The notes below the pieces were generated by a model. That model worked only from the letters and a program-made list of their open reading frames with translations, was not told the origin of the DNA and searched no databases. Below are positions 31,525-40,683 of a stretch of DNA of 64,000 nt, in pieces (position 1 is the first letter of the stretch; every line of letters begins with the position of its first letter). Location of the stretch: contig NZ_FQVO01000018.1 in assembly GCF_900129385.1 (NCBI RefSeq), positions 1 through 64,000 of the forward strand, in the 5' to 3' direction. Position numbers and translations under genes: made by a program. The DNA comes from Chryseobacterium takakiae. Lineage in GTDB: Bacteria; Bacteroidota; Bacteroidia; Flavobacteriales; Weeksellaceae.

Positions 31525-33279
31525 TTAGTTTACTCCATGCATCATTTTCTTTAAGATTGGTGAAATTAAAGCTAAGATTACTGCTGCAATACCGCAAAGA
31601 ACTACGAATACCATGAAGAATTCAAATAAGTTGTGGATTTCAAATCCTGCAAAAGTAGGATTCTGTAAAGGCAACTGAGCTTTTTCAAACGCTGCAGCCT
31701 GCTCAGCTGTTAAGGTTACTTTTTTATCCAAAACATCCTGAAGATTTACCCCAATTTCCTGTGCTTTGGAAAACTTGTCTCCTGTAGCAGGAATTAGTGC
31801 TCCTAACGAGCCCGCCAAAGCATAACCCGCAGCATTGGAAATAAAGAAAACACCATACAGCAACGAAGCAAATCTTTTTGGAGCCAGTTTACCTACTAAA
31901 GATAATCCGATTGGAGAAAGACAAAGCTCACCACACGTCTGGATGAAGTATAAAAGCATGAGCCATTTTATCGCTAACAATCCTGAGTTTCCAAGATCTT
32001 TAACATTATAAGCGATGATAAAATAGCTTAATGCAATTAAGGCAAGACCCATGGCCTGCTTCATTGGAGAAACCGGTTCCTTGCCATTCGCTCTTAGTTT
32101 ATCCCAGATTAAGCTGAAAGGAACTGCAAGCATTACCACGAAAATTCCGTTGAAAATCTGTACCATTGAAGGCGGCATATTCCATCCGAAGATATTTCTG
32201 TCTGTCTGGTTATCTGCGATAAACGTTAATGAAGAACCTGCCTGCTCAAAAGCAGCCCAGAAGAAAATAATAAAGAAAGATACGATATAAATAACCCAGA
32301 TTCTCTGTCTTTCTACTTTATTTTCAGCAGAAGTCATGATTAAAAATGCTAAGGAAATACCTGCCGCGTAAATGAAAGGATAAATAATTCCTTTGATTAA
32401 TTGTCCCATTTCTACCGCTTTGAAGCCAACTTCTCCTACTAATACATATCTGAATAGAAAGAATAAAATAATAAATATTGCTCCTGTTATTCCTAGAGCA
32501 AGACCTGAGAATTTAGCAGTCTGCGTTTCACCTTCTTCAAAATCTGCACTGGTGTTATGTTTTGGTAATCCTCCGATTGGTCTTCCTTCCGGAGTTACTA
32601 CATATTTGTTTTTAAGAATAAAAAAGGTTACCGTACCAATCACCATTGCGATGGAAGCGGCCAGGAATCCCCATTTGAATGCAAAAATATCTCTTACTCC
32701 TGTAGTCGCGTCTTTTACATCTCCTAAATAAGGACAGATAAACTGACCTAAAAACGCCCCGATATTAATTCCCATATAGAAAATCGTAAAAGCGGAATCT
32801 AGTTTGGATTTCTCCTGTTTCGGGTAAAGACTTCCCACCATTGAGGAAATGTTCGGTTTAAAGAATCCGTTTCCGAAAATAATGATGAAAAGGGCAAGCC
32901 ACATAAACATTTTTGCGCTGTCAATGCTTCCTGAGAAAGTAGAGGCACTGATGAACAGTAAAAACTGTCCGATGGCCATTAATGATCCACCGATAAGGAT
33001 CGCATTTCTGTTTCCGATATATTTATCTGCAATGAAACCTCCCAAAAGCGGAGTAAGGTAACATAAAGCTAAAAATCCACCATAGATGATTGCTGCATCA
33101 GCTTCTTTTATTAATAAGGAATTTACCATGAAGAGCGTTAACAATGCTCTCATTCCATAAAAGTTGAAACGCTCCCACATTTCTGTTCCGAATAGAACCC
33201 ACAAACCTTTCGGATGTCTGGATCCTTTATTCTCTACAAATTCATCCTGTTTCGGACTTAATGCTTCAGTATTATCCAT
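31525..33279 (-). CDS. POT-family peptide transporter (2 of 3)
   Basis: A 584-residue paralogue of the neighbouring transporters with TEMWERFNFYGMRALL, ADKYIGNRNAILIGG, FFKPNISSMVGSLYP and ELCLSPIGLSLVGKLAP. It is longer than the first copy because of extra loops. One follows TM6 (about 235-250, GLPKHNTSADFEEGETQ). The other lies near the C-terminus (about 500-550, SKAQEIGVNLQDVLDKKVTL ...), before the final helix. Likely di/tripeptide proton symporter at the inner membrane. Own terminator at 31474. Confidence 0.93.
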   Translation of the reverse strand: MDNTEALSPKQDEFVENKGSRHPKGLWVLFGTEMWERFNFYGMRALLTLFMVNSLLIKEADAAIIYGGFLALCYLTPLLGGFIADKYIGNRNAILIGGSLMAIGQFLLFISASTFSGSIDSAKMFMWLALFIIIFGNGFFKPNISSMVGSLYPKQEKSKLDSAFTIFYMGINIGAFLGQFICPYLGDVKDATTGVRDIFAFKWGFLAASIAMVIGTVTFFILKNKYVVTPEGRPIGGLPKHNTSADFEEGETQTAKFSGLALGITGAIFIILFFLFRYVLVGEVGFKAVEMGQLIKGIIYPFIYAAGISLAFLIMTSAENKVERQRIWVIYIVSFFIIFFWAAFEQAGSSLTFIADNQTDRNIFGWNMPPSMVQIFNGIFVVMLAVPFSLIWDKLRANGKEPVSPMKQAMGLALIALSYFIIAYNVKDLGNSGLLAIKWLMLLYFIQTCGELCLSPIGLSLVGKLAPKRFASLLYGVFFISNAAGYALAGSLGALIPATGDKFSKAQEIGVNLQDVLDKKVTLTAEQAAAFEKAQLPLQNPTFAGFEIHNLFEFFMVFVVLCGIAAVILALISPILKKMMHGVN

Positions 33280-33362
33280 TTTTATTGTTAATTTTTGTTA
33301 AGACTGACAAATATAGTTTTTTTTGGGTTTTCGGCAAGGTTTTAATTTTATAATTCAATAAA

Positions 33363-33396
33363 AAAGCTGCAGAGTAACTCTACAGCTTTGTTTTTA
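33363..33396. terminator. Bidirectional terminator between POT genes
   Basis: A stem of AAAGCTG..CAGCTTT with an inner AGAGT/ACTCT pairing. T-rich runs lie on both sides. It serves the POT gene that starts at 35068. Confidence 0.72.
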
Positions 33397-33412
33397 TTAT
33401 TGTTGAATGCAA

Positions 33413-35068
33413 TTAATGTCCTTTTTCCTTCATGATTTTGTTTAATCTTTTTAACATAGATAATCCTAAAAGAGTAGCAAAAATCAGCAAAGCAAAATTT
33501 ACGAGGAAATAATTCATTTTGTTATCATAATTGTACCAAGTACTTGCTAAAATCCCGGAAAGCTTGTTCCCTACGGAATTTGCCAGGAAGAAACCTCCCA
33601 TCATTAATGCGGTAATTCTTGCCGGGGATAGTTTGGAAACAAAAGATAATCCCATCGGCGAAAGGCAAAGCTCACCAACGGTAATCACTCCATATCCTGC
33701 CACGAGCCACCACGGTGAAACCTTCACGGCACCATTGTCGCCGGCCCAAACCGCAAGAACCATGACCAGACATGATAATGCTGAAATGAATAATCCCAAA
33801 ACAATTTTTGTTGGAGTTAACGGCTCTTTTCCGCGTTTTCTTAAAAATGCCCAGAATGCAACGACAACGGGGGTTAAGGCAATTACCCAAAACGGATTGA
33901 TGGATTGGAATAATTCGGTGTTATATAAATAGGTTTTGGCTTCAGGATTTTTTTCTAACGCAGCTCTTTTTTCAGGAGAAATATTTTTAAAATACACATC
34001 TTTTCCCTGTACTTTAATAGCTTTTCCGTCTTTGTCTTTCTGCGACTGAAACTGATCATCATACACAGGAACTTCCTTGTCTTCATAACTCTTCCCTTCA
34101 ACCATATAAATGCCTTCCAATGGCTTTTCCATAGCGGCAGGAACGCTTCTGTCAGTGTAATAATTGGCCCATCTTGTTAAAGCCGTTCCGTTTTGCTTAA
34201 ATACCGCCCAGAAAAACATACTGATCATGAAAACAGAAAGCAGCGCTCCAATGGAAGATTTTTCCTCCGGCTTTGCTTTAAAATAAAGAGAAGCATAAAA
34301 ATAAATTACCGGTACACAGGCAAAGATAAAGGCGTCTGTACTGTCACTTCCGAAAATATTTCCGGGGATGATCCAGCCGATTACTCCGGCAATAATCGCA
34401 GGAACAAAAACTTTTAGCAAAATTTCAGAAAGTTTGGTATCCCCTTCCTGAACAGGTTTCATCTGAGCTGCATGAATATAATGTTTCCTGCCGATGGTAA
34501 AAATAACCAATCCGATAAGCATCCCGACTCCAGCCGTGATAAAAGCTTCACCCCATCCGAATTTATTCCGCATGAATGCTGCGATAATATTGCAGATAAA
34601 TGCCCCGATGTTGATTCCCATATAAAAAATATTATAACCGGAATCTTTGTTGGCCTTATAAGGTTCTTCGGAATATAAATTTCCAAGCAATGTTGAAATG
34701 GTAGGCTTGAAGAATCCGTTTCCGATGATGATTAACGCTAATGAAGAATAAAAAAGAGTAAGATCTTTAAAAACACCCATACCGATGTATCCGGCAGCCA
34801 TTAAAATTCCTCCGAGATAAATCGATTTGATATATCCCAGAACCCGGTCCGCAAGAAATCCTCCGATGAAAGGAGTTAAGTAGGTCAACGCAATATAGGT
34901 CCCGAAAATATCGTCTGCAGTTTTGTCGGGAAGTCCGAGACCGCCTTTAGCGCCGGTTGGTTCAATCACATACAGTACAAAAATTCCGAGGATCAGATAA
35001 TACCCGAAACGCTCCCACATTTCCGTAAAGAAGAGGAAAGGCAATCCCTTAGGATGTTTAGTCTTCAT
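33413..35068 (-). CDS. POT-family peptide transporter (3 of 3)
   Basis: A 551-residue paralogue with TEMWERFGYYLILGIFVLYV near residue 13, LADRVLGYIKSIYLGGILM, FFKPTISTLLGNLY and ELCLSPMGLSFVSKLSP. It has a hydrophilic insertion of about 85 residues (from NYYTDRSVPAAMEKP to LYNTELFQ, near residues 305-390) between two membrane segments, not present in copy 1. This could be a periplasmic loop that changes substrate choice. Divergent from the antitoxin gene. Confidence 0.92.
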   Translation of the reverse strand: MKTKHPKGLPFLFFTEMWERFGYYLILGIFVLYVIEPTGAKGGLGLPDKTADDIFGTYIALTYLTPFIGGFLADRVLGYIKSIYLGGILMAAGYIGMGVFKDLTLFYSSLALIIIGNGFFKPTISTLLGNLYSEEPYKANKDSGYNIFYMGINIGAFICNIIAAFMRNKFGWGEAFITAGVGMLIGLVIFTIGRKHYIHAAQMKPVQEGDTKLSEILLKVFVPAIIAGVIGWIIPGNIFGSDSTDAFIFACVPVIYFYASLYFKAKPEEKSSIGALLSVFMISMFFWAVFKQNGTALTRWANYYTDRSVPAAMEKPLEGIYMVEGKSYEDKEVPVYDDQFQSQKDKDGKAIKVQGKDVYFKNISPEKRAALEKNPEAKTYLYNTELFQSINPFWVIALTPVVVAFWAFLRKRGKEPLTPTKIVLGLFISALSCLVMVLAVWAGDNGAVKVSPWWLVAGYGVITVGELCLSPMGLSFVSKLSPARITALMMGGFFLANSVGNKLSGILASTWYNYDNKMNYFLVNFALLIFATLLGLSMLKRLNKIMKEKGH

Positions 35069-35153
35069 AGTTGATAAATTTCAAATTTCACAAATATAGA
35101 ATTTTAAAAATAATAATGGGATTTTATTAACTTTGGATAAAATAAGATGAAAA

Positions 35154-35399
35154 ATGCAAATCACATTAAAAGATTTAGAAAACAATATCAGAACACTTCC
35201 GGAGAATTTTTATGAGGAAGTAAATGATTTTATTGATTTTTTGAAGCATAAACATTTTAAAGAAAAACAAAATGAAGTTCCAGAATGGCAACAAGAGGAG
35301 GTAAAAAAAAGGATTAATTATTCTCAAAATAATCCTCAAAGTTTTGTTTCCGAATCTGAAATGGATGATTACTTAAGAAGTTTAGAAGATGGCGATTAA
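35154..35399 (+). CDS. Antitoxin of a type II toxin-antitoxin system (DUF2281-like)
   Basis: An 81-residue acidic protein resembling DUF2281/addiction-module antitoxins: a short N-terminal beta/helix region (MQITLKDLENNIRTLPENFYEEVNDFIDFLKHKH) and a flexible acidic C-terminus (VSESEMDDYLRSLEDGD) suited to binding a toxin. The stop codon overlaps the ATG of the toxin remnant by 11 nt, the usual TA layout. The antitoxin frame is intact. Confidence 0.72.
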   Translation: MQITLKDLENNIRTLPENFYEEVNDFIDFLKHKHFKEKQNEVPEWQQEEVKKRINYSQNNPQSFVSESEMDDYLRSLEDGD

Positions 35400-35689
35400 A
35401 TTAATTTATAACCGTTTTGTTAAAGATGATCTTAAGAAATCAATAAGTGGTATAAAGAAATAAATAAAGAATTGTGGAATAGTTTTACTAAGGAATTCCG
35501 TCTGAAAATCAATCTCATTAAAGAAAATCCTTTATCGTTTGAATTGAAATATAATAATATCAGAATCGTTTTTCTAAAGAAATTTCCCTATGGAATTCAT
35601 TATTTATATAACGCAGAAGAAACATAATTGAAATATATTCCGTATTCCATACTTATAGAGATCCTGAAAAATGGCAAGAAAGAAAATAA
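35389..35689 (+). pseudogene. ParE/RelE-family toxin remnant with two frameshifts
   Basis: The ATG at 35389 opens MAIKLIYNRFVKDDLKK, then the frame ends early. Reading continues in another frame as INKWYKEINKELWNSFT ... NPLSFELKYNNIRIV, FLKKFPYGIHYLYN, and then in a third as IIEIYSVFHTYRDPEKWQERK. Together these look like a ParE/RelE fold toxin of about 98 residues. Both breaks (about 35436 and 35621) are in short A-runs and each would be repaired by one A. The toxin should be inactive as written. Confidence 0.72.
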
Positions 35690-35724
35690 AATCCGAATCT
35701 TACATCGAAGATTCGGATTTTTTT
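35689..35724. terminator. Bidirectional terminator
   Basis: A 13-bp perfect stem (AAATCCGAATCTT with its complement), a 6-nt loop and T-runs on both strands. It ends the toxin-antitoxin transcript and the DPP-IV gene. Confidence 0.82.
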
Positions 35725-35744
35725 ATGTTTAAATTTTATCTGAA

Positions 35745-37874
35745 TTACAAATTCTCCAATATAAAATCAGTCATTTTCTGGTACAGCTGAGGTCTTGTCT
35801 GTCCACCATAAATTCCGTGGTTTTTGTCCGGATAAGCCATAAAATCAAATTGCTTTTTATTCTGAATCAACGCTTCAGAAAATTCCATCGAATTTTGGAA
35901 ATGTACGTTATCATCTGCCGTTCCGTGGATTAATAAGAACTTTCCTTTCAGTAAATTCGCATATTCGGTAGGGGAGTTTTTATCATATCCATCAGGGTTT
36001 TCCTGCGGTGTTCTGAGAAACCTTTCTGTGTAAACGGAATCATAAAATCTCCAGTTGGTAACCGGCGCAACCGCAATTCCCATTTTGAAAACATCCGCAC
36101 CTTTGGTCATCGCCAAGCTCGTCATATAACCACCGAAGCTCCATCCAAACATCCCGATCCTCGATTTGTCAATATATGATTGATTGCCGAACCATTTTGC
36201 CGCTGCAATCTGATCTTCAATCTCATATTTTCCTAAATTCAGGTAGGTCACTTTCTTGAATTTAGCACCTTTATAGCCCGTTCCGCGTCCGTCTACACAT
36301 GCAACAACATAACCTTTCTGCGCCAGCATTTCAAACCAAAGTGCGTTACCGTTATCCCATGAATTGGCAACCTGCTGAGATCCCGGCCCGGAATACTGGA
36401 ACATGAACAACGGATATTTTTTATTTTTATCAAAGTTTTTAGGCTTGATAATCCAGGCATTCATCTGGTCTCCGGCTTCGTTGGGAATTGTGAAAAATTC
36501 TTTTTCAACAAATTGATCTGCTTTTAATTTCTGAAGCTGGGCATCGTTATTCTGAAGCTCTTTTATTATTTTTCCGTTTCCATCCTTTAGAACAAAAGTA
36601 TAAGGTCTTGAAGCGGTAGAAGATGTCTCGATGAAATAATTGTAGTTTTTACTGAAGCTTGCAGAATTATTACCTTCCGTATTGGAGATCAGCTGAGATT
36701 TTCCGTTTTCGATATTTACTTTGGAAACCACTTTGTTGATGCTTCCTTTCTCCGTAGTCTGAACGTAAATTTCTTTTGATTTGGGGTTGTAGCCATAATA
36801 ATCGGTTACTTCCCAGTTCCCTTTGGTAACCTGTTTTTTGAGCTTTCCGTCTTTGTCATACCAGTACAGATGGCGGTTGCCGTCTCTTTCGGAGCCCCAA
36901 AGGAAAGAATCATCTTCTAAAAATTCCAATGTCGGACTGTCGGTGTCAATCCATTTTTCATCTGTTTCAGTGAATAATTTCTGTATGGTTCCGGTTTTGG
37001 TATTTACTTTCAGAACATCAGAAGCATTTTGAATTCTTTCAGAAGTGATCAAAACGATTTCATCTGGTTTTGCCGTCTGAATAACGTTAGGAATAAAATA
37101 ATTTTTAAACGAGCTTAAATTTAAAGAAGTTGTTTTTCCATTGTCTAAGCGATACAATTGCGCCGAAACTTTAGAGTTTTTTTCTCCCGCTTTCGGATAT
37201 TTATAACGCATTTCAGATGGGTAAAGCGTTTTACCGTAAATCGGAATATAAATTTCAGGAACTTCGCTTTCATCTGATTTTACAAAAACAATCGCGTCTG
37301 AATTTTTCGTCCATTCATATTGTCTGGCATGCCCGAATTCCTCTTCATACACCCAATCTGCAAGTCCGTTGATGATTGAATTTTTCTTGCCATCTGTTGT
37401 AATCTGCGTAATTTTTCCCGAATTTAAATCCTGATAAAATAAATTGTTATCAGCAATAAACGCAACTTTGGTAGCGTCCGGTGAAAATCTCGGCTCCTGA
37501 ACAAATTTTCCATCATATAAAGCGGTTAATTTTCCGGATTTTAAATCTTTAACCTCAAATTTTCCAAGAAAAGAATGTCTGTAAATAGGTTCACTTTCTT
37601 TAAGTAAAAGAATTTTAGATTCGTCATCAGAAAATTCATAGCTTTCAAACTGCCCGTCAACAATATTTCCTTCTTTCTGAGAAGTTTTATACGAATATTT
37701 TGCTATTCCTCCCTGTTCGATCACCAAGTAGTTTTCGCCATTTTTCATGGACGTGATTCCGGCAATGCCTTTTCCGCGGTAATATCCTGAATAAATTTTG
37801 TCTAAAGTGATTTCCTGCGCTGTCAGGCTTTGAAATGCAGCAGCGATGGTAAGTGTTAATATGAATCTTTTCAT
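35745..37874 (-). CDS. S9 family peptidase, dipeptidyl-peptidase IV type
   Basis: A 709-residue exported serine peptidase. Signal peptide 1-19 (ending LTAQ), N-terminal beta-propeller about 30-460, alpha/beta-hydrolase domain about 470-709. Catalytic residues are Ser579 (GWSFGGYMTS), Asp654 (GTADDNVHFQ) and His686 (KNHGIYGG). The propeller has the substrate N-terminus-binding Glu pair (DWVYEEEFG), as in DPP-IV. It removes X-Pro or X-Ala dipeptides in the periplasm, giving peptides the POT transporters could import. Length is normal. Promoter region contains no obvious operator. Confidence 0.93.
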   Translation of the reverse strand: MKRFILTLTIAAAFQSLTAQEITLDKIYSGYYRGKGIAGITSMKNGENYLVIEQGGIAKYSYKTSQKEGNIVDGQFESYEFSDDESKILLLKESEPIYRHSFLGKFEVKDLKSGKLTALYDGKFVQEPRFSPDATKVAFIADNNLFYQDLNSGKITQITTDGKKNSIINGLADWVYEEEFGHARQYEWTKNSDAIVFVKSDESEVPEIYIPIYGKTLYPSEMRYKYPKAGEKNSKVSAQLYRLDNGKTTSLNLSSFKNYFIPNVIQTAKPDEIVLITSERIQNASDVLKVNTKTGTIQKLFTETDEKWIDTDSPTLEFLEDDSFLWGSERDGNRHLYWYDKDGKLKKQVTKGNWEVTDYYGYNPKSKEIYVQTTEKGSINKVVSKVNIENGKSQLISNTEGNNSASFSKNYNYFIETSSTASRPYTFVLKDGNGKIIKELQNNDAQLQKLKADQFVEKEFFTIPNEAGDQMNAWIIKPKNFDKNKKYPLFMFQYSGPGSQQVANSWDNGNALWFEMLAQKGYVVACVDGRGTGYKGAKFKKVTYLNLGKYEIEDQIAAAKWFGNQSYIDKSRIGMFGWSFGGYMTSLAMTKGADVFKMGIAVAPVTNWRFYDSVYTERFLRTPQENPDGYDKNSPTEYANLLKGKFLLIHGTADDNVHFQNSMEFSEALIQNKKQFDFMAYPDKNHGIYGGQTRPQLYQKMTDFILENL

Positions 37875-37992
37875 TTTTTATTTTAAAGCTTTCAAATATA
37901 ACAATTTTATGAATGTCAGAAAAAGCATTTGAAAATAGGCTTTTGGCAAAAAAATTGAATGGTTAAAGTATAATCAATATCATATAATAATT

Positions 37993-38466
37993 ATGGAAAC
38001 GAATGCTTATGATCAAAAACTAAACCGCTACGAATTAAGCAGTACCATTGTATACACAGGTTTTTCAAGCTATAAAGATGCCGAAGAATACGCTCAGAAA
38101 AAAAATGGCGAATTGGTGGAAGTAGGTTTCAAAGATGGAAACGATAACCCTATAATAGGCGATGAAGCACATTTGATTGATAAAAAGCTGCATTATTTTG
38201 TTGATGCGGGAGATGAGTATAAATTCATCCATTCATCCGATCCGGGTTTTAAAGAATATGCGGATGAACTTCAGAAAATAAAAGCAAAGCTATTGCAGTC
38301 TCCACCGGATGAAAGGTACCTTACCAATTTCGAGATTGAAAATACCGAAGATCCGATTGTTGTCCTTAAAAATGATCATTTTGAATCGGTAACTTCACGA
38401 GAGCGGTCGAAATACATGAAACACGCAAAAGTGTATGAAATAGGAGTTTCAGTACCAATATCTTAA
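37993..38466 (+). CDS. Hypothetical protein, co-transcribed with a DUF6496-type gene
   Basis: A 157-residue acidic soluble protein without signal peptide. It has a pattern of alternating charged segments (SYKDAEEYAQKKNGELVEVGFKDGN, YKFIHSSDPGFKEYADELQKIKAKLL) and no recognisable domain. The next gene begins 11 nt downstream and encodes a small lysine-rich protein of the stress/bulk type, so a general stress role is possible but unproven. Confidence 0.6.
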   Translation: METNAYDQKLNRYELSSTIVYTGFSSYKDAEEYAQKKNGELVEVGFKDGNDNPIIGDEAHLIDKKLHYFVDAGDEYKFIHSSDPGFKEYADELQKIKAKLLQSPPDERYLTNFEIENTEDPIVVLKNDHFESVTSRERSKYMKHAKVYEIGVSVPIS

Positions 38467-38477
38467 AATATAATATT

Positions 38478-38669
38478 ATGAGCAAGAACAAATATTCAGA
38501 AAAAGCTCAGGACAAAGTAGAGAAAGTAATGCACGAATTTAAGGAAGGAAAGCTAAAGTCTTCTTCCGGAGATAAAGTGAAAAGCAGAAAGCAGGCGGTA
38601 GCCATAGGGATTTCTGAAGCAAGAGAAGAGGGCTTAAAAGTGCCTAAAGAAAAAAAGAAAAAAGATTAA
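38478..38669 (+). CDS. Small basic DUF6496-type protein
   Basis: A 63-residue protein, very rich in Lys and Glu. It matches the small family with YSEKAQDKVEKVMHEFKEGKLKSSSG followed by VKSRKQAVAIGISEAREEG. Function unknown; the lysine-rich tail (PKEKKKKD) could bind nucleic acid. It ends 6 nt before a very stable terminator. Confidence 0.78.
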   Translation: MSKNKYSEKAQDKVEKVMHEFKEGKLKSSSGDKVKSRKQAVAIGISEAREEGLKVPKEKKKKD

Positions 38670-38675
38670 TTTTAT

Positions 38676-38715
38676 AAAAGCCCGGCTTGAAAATTTTCAA
38701 GCCGGGCTTTTCATT
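38676..38715 (+). terminator. Strong terminator
   Basis: An 18-bp perfect stem centred on GCCCGGCTTG, ending in TTTT followed by CATTTT. It closes the two-gene operon at 37993. Confidence 0.85.
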
Positions 38716-38738
38716 TTGTAACAAGTGTTATCGTTTGT

Positions 38739-38788
38739 CAGTTTGAGTGTTTTTCGCAGCGAAGCGGAGAAAAATGTATCGAGAACTG
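38739..38788. repeat. Palindromic dispersed-type repeat
   Basis: CAGTT..AACTG ends with an inner TTTTTCGC/GCG..GAAAAA stem around AGCGAA. The composition and sequence resemble dispersed palindromic repeats that I associate with flavobacterial intergenic regions; other copies were not seen in this window. Confidence 0.5.
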
Positions 38789-38824
38789 GCTACGGTATAT
38801 AAATAGTTTAACATCAATCAACAG

Positions 38825-40513
38825 CTATCCTTTGTAATTATAAAGCATCTGATAATATTCATCCGCCATTCGGTCACTGTTAAACTGATCTTTAACATCA
38901 TTCATTGAATTGTACTGTATTTTTCTCCATTGATTCGGATGATCATAATAAGCAGGAAGAATTTCGTTTTCAAGAATTTCGTACAGCTTGTTCATGTCAT
39001 AATTATCCTGTTCATAAACGCTCATATTTTCGTAATCTCCTTTCGGTACAACGAAAGAGTTTTCTCCATGTTTTGCAAATTCAGGAATCCAGCCGTCGTC
39101 CGTGGAAAGATTTACGGAACCATTCATCGCGGCAGTCATTCCTGATGTTCCGGAAGCCTCTCTCGGAACTCTCGGATTATTGAGCCAAAGATCAGATCCC
39201 TGTTTCAGTAATTTACTTAGGGCAAGTTCATATCCTGTAAGAACTGCCATATTTTTATTGTTCTTGCTTTCTTCTACCAGTAAATTAAAAATAGAAATAG
39301 CAGAATAATCCATAGGATAGGGTTTCCCTGCAAAAATGATCTGTACAGGATGTTTCGGATTATTCAGAAGCCTGTAAAATCTTTCTTTGTCCTGCAAAAG
39401 AAGATCTGCCCTTTTATATCCTGCAAATCTCCTTGCCCATACGATGGTGAAAATATTTGGGTTAAAAAGATCGCCCGTCTGGTCTGCAACTACTTTAAAA
39501 AGTCTTTTCTTAAGATGTTTTTTACGGTAATCAAAAACCGTTTCATCATTTTCATCTTTAGCATTATACAAAGGTTTGTCTGACCAGTACTTGAATTCCT
39601 GTGCATTGGTAATAGAGGTAATTTCACATATTCCGTCATACTTGCTCCACATGGCTCTCGAAACGTCACCATGCAGCTGAGAAACACCATTGGCAATATG
39701 CGCCATCTTAAGAGCGCACAAAGAATGGTTGAAACGGTCATCACCGGAACCTTCTATTCTCTTCACATCATCCATACTGAACCCGGAAAAATAAGACATT
39801 TCATAACAAAGTCTCAGGCTGTGTTTTTCATTCCCGGCTTCCTCGGGAGTGTGGGTAGTGAATACCAGCTTTTCTTTTACCCTGTTCAGGTCTCCGCTGT
39901 ATTTTTTAAGCAGATGAAATGCTGCAGGAAGTCCGTGCGCCTCGTTAAGATGATAAATATCCCTCTCCAGATTCATCTCATCAAGCAGCTTGGCACCGCC
40001 TTTCCCTAAAAGAATATATTGGGCAAGCTTCGTAGACTCGTTTGCGTCATAAAGCTTATGGCAAATGGTTTTTGAAACATGGTCGTTTTCCGGAACATCC
40101 GTTGAGAGCAAAAACATGGGTGCTGTATGAAAAATTTCAGGATCAAGATACCATACTTTTACCCAAACCGGCGCGCTGTGGATTTCGATCTGGAATTTTA
40201 TGCCAGTATCTTCAAGGAAACTGTACATTTTTTTAGTCCAGACCGGCTGTAAGGTCTGGTCATGATTTCTAGCTTGATCATAGTATCCGAATTTCCACAA
40301 AATTCCGATTCCAATAAGATCCTGTTTCAGATTATAAGCGCTTCTCATATGAGATCCTGCTAAAAATCCGAGTCCTCCGGAATATATTTTAAGAACCTGC
40401 TCTATGGCAAATTCCATTGAAAAATAAGCTACTTTTTTAGAGTATTTGGGATTGGTGCCAAAAGGCATTTTAAAGTTTCTAAAATCCATCACAGTTTTAT
40501 ATTTGAAAGCCAA
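38825..40513 (-). CDS. Alpha-glucan phosphorylase-family protein, PLP lysine missing
   Basis: A 562-residue protein of the short alpha-glucan phosphorylase group (GT35). The N-terminus KVAYFSMEFAIEQVLKIYSGGLGFLAGSH and the central TIVWARRFAGYKR match well. The PLP-attachment motif reads EASGTSGMTAAMNG, with Thr460 where GT35 enzymes have lysine (EASGTSGMK). The codon is ACT on the coding strand, so it is not a misread. It may be inactive or use another mechanism. The start could be the ATG at 40489 (MDFRNFKMPFG), eight codons later. No other glycogen genes are adjacent. Confidence 0.85.
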   Translation of the reverse strand: MAFKYKTVMDFRNFKMPFGTNPKYSKKVAYFSMEFAIEQVLKIYSGGLGFLAGSHMRSAYNLKQDLIGIGILWKFGYYDQARNHDQTLQPVWTKKMYSFLEDTGIKFQIEIHSAPVWVKVWYLDPEIFHTAPMFLLSTDVPENDHVSKTICHKLYDANESTKLAQYILLGKGGAKLLDEMNLERDIYHLNEAHGLPAAFHLLKKYSGDLNRVKEKLVFTTHTPEEAGNEKHSLRLCYEMSYFSGFSMDDVKRIEGSGDDRFNHSLCALKMAHIANGVSQLHGDVSRAMWSKYDGICEITSITNAQEFKYWSDKPLYNAKDENDETVFDYRKKHLKKRLFKVVADQTGDLFNPNIFTIVWARRFAGYKRADLLLQDKERFYRLLNNPKHPVQIIFAGKPYPMDYSAISIFNLLVEESKNNKNMAVLTGYELALSKLLKQGSDLWLNNPRVPREASGTSGMTAAMNGSVNLSTDDGWIPEFAKHGENSFVVPKGDYENMSVYEQDNYDMNKLYEILENEILPAYYDHPNQWRKIQYNSMNDVKDQFNSDRMADEYYQMLYNYKG

Positions 40514-40683
40514 AGGTATTAATTATGAAAGTAAACTAAATGTTAAATATCAGATAAATTATTTTAAAAGAAAATATAGCATTGAATTTTTACTTATCTT
40601 TAAGTTGTAATTTTTTGATAATCAAAACTTCATGACATGAAACCGAAAGTTTTATGTGTTCCATAACAATAAAATATAAGCAC

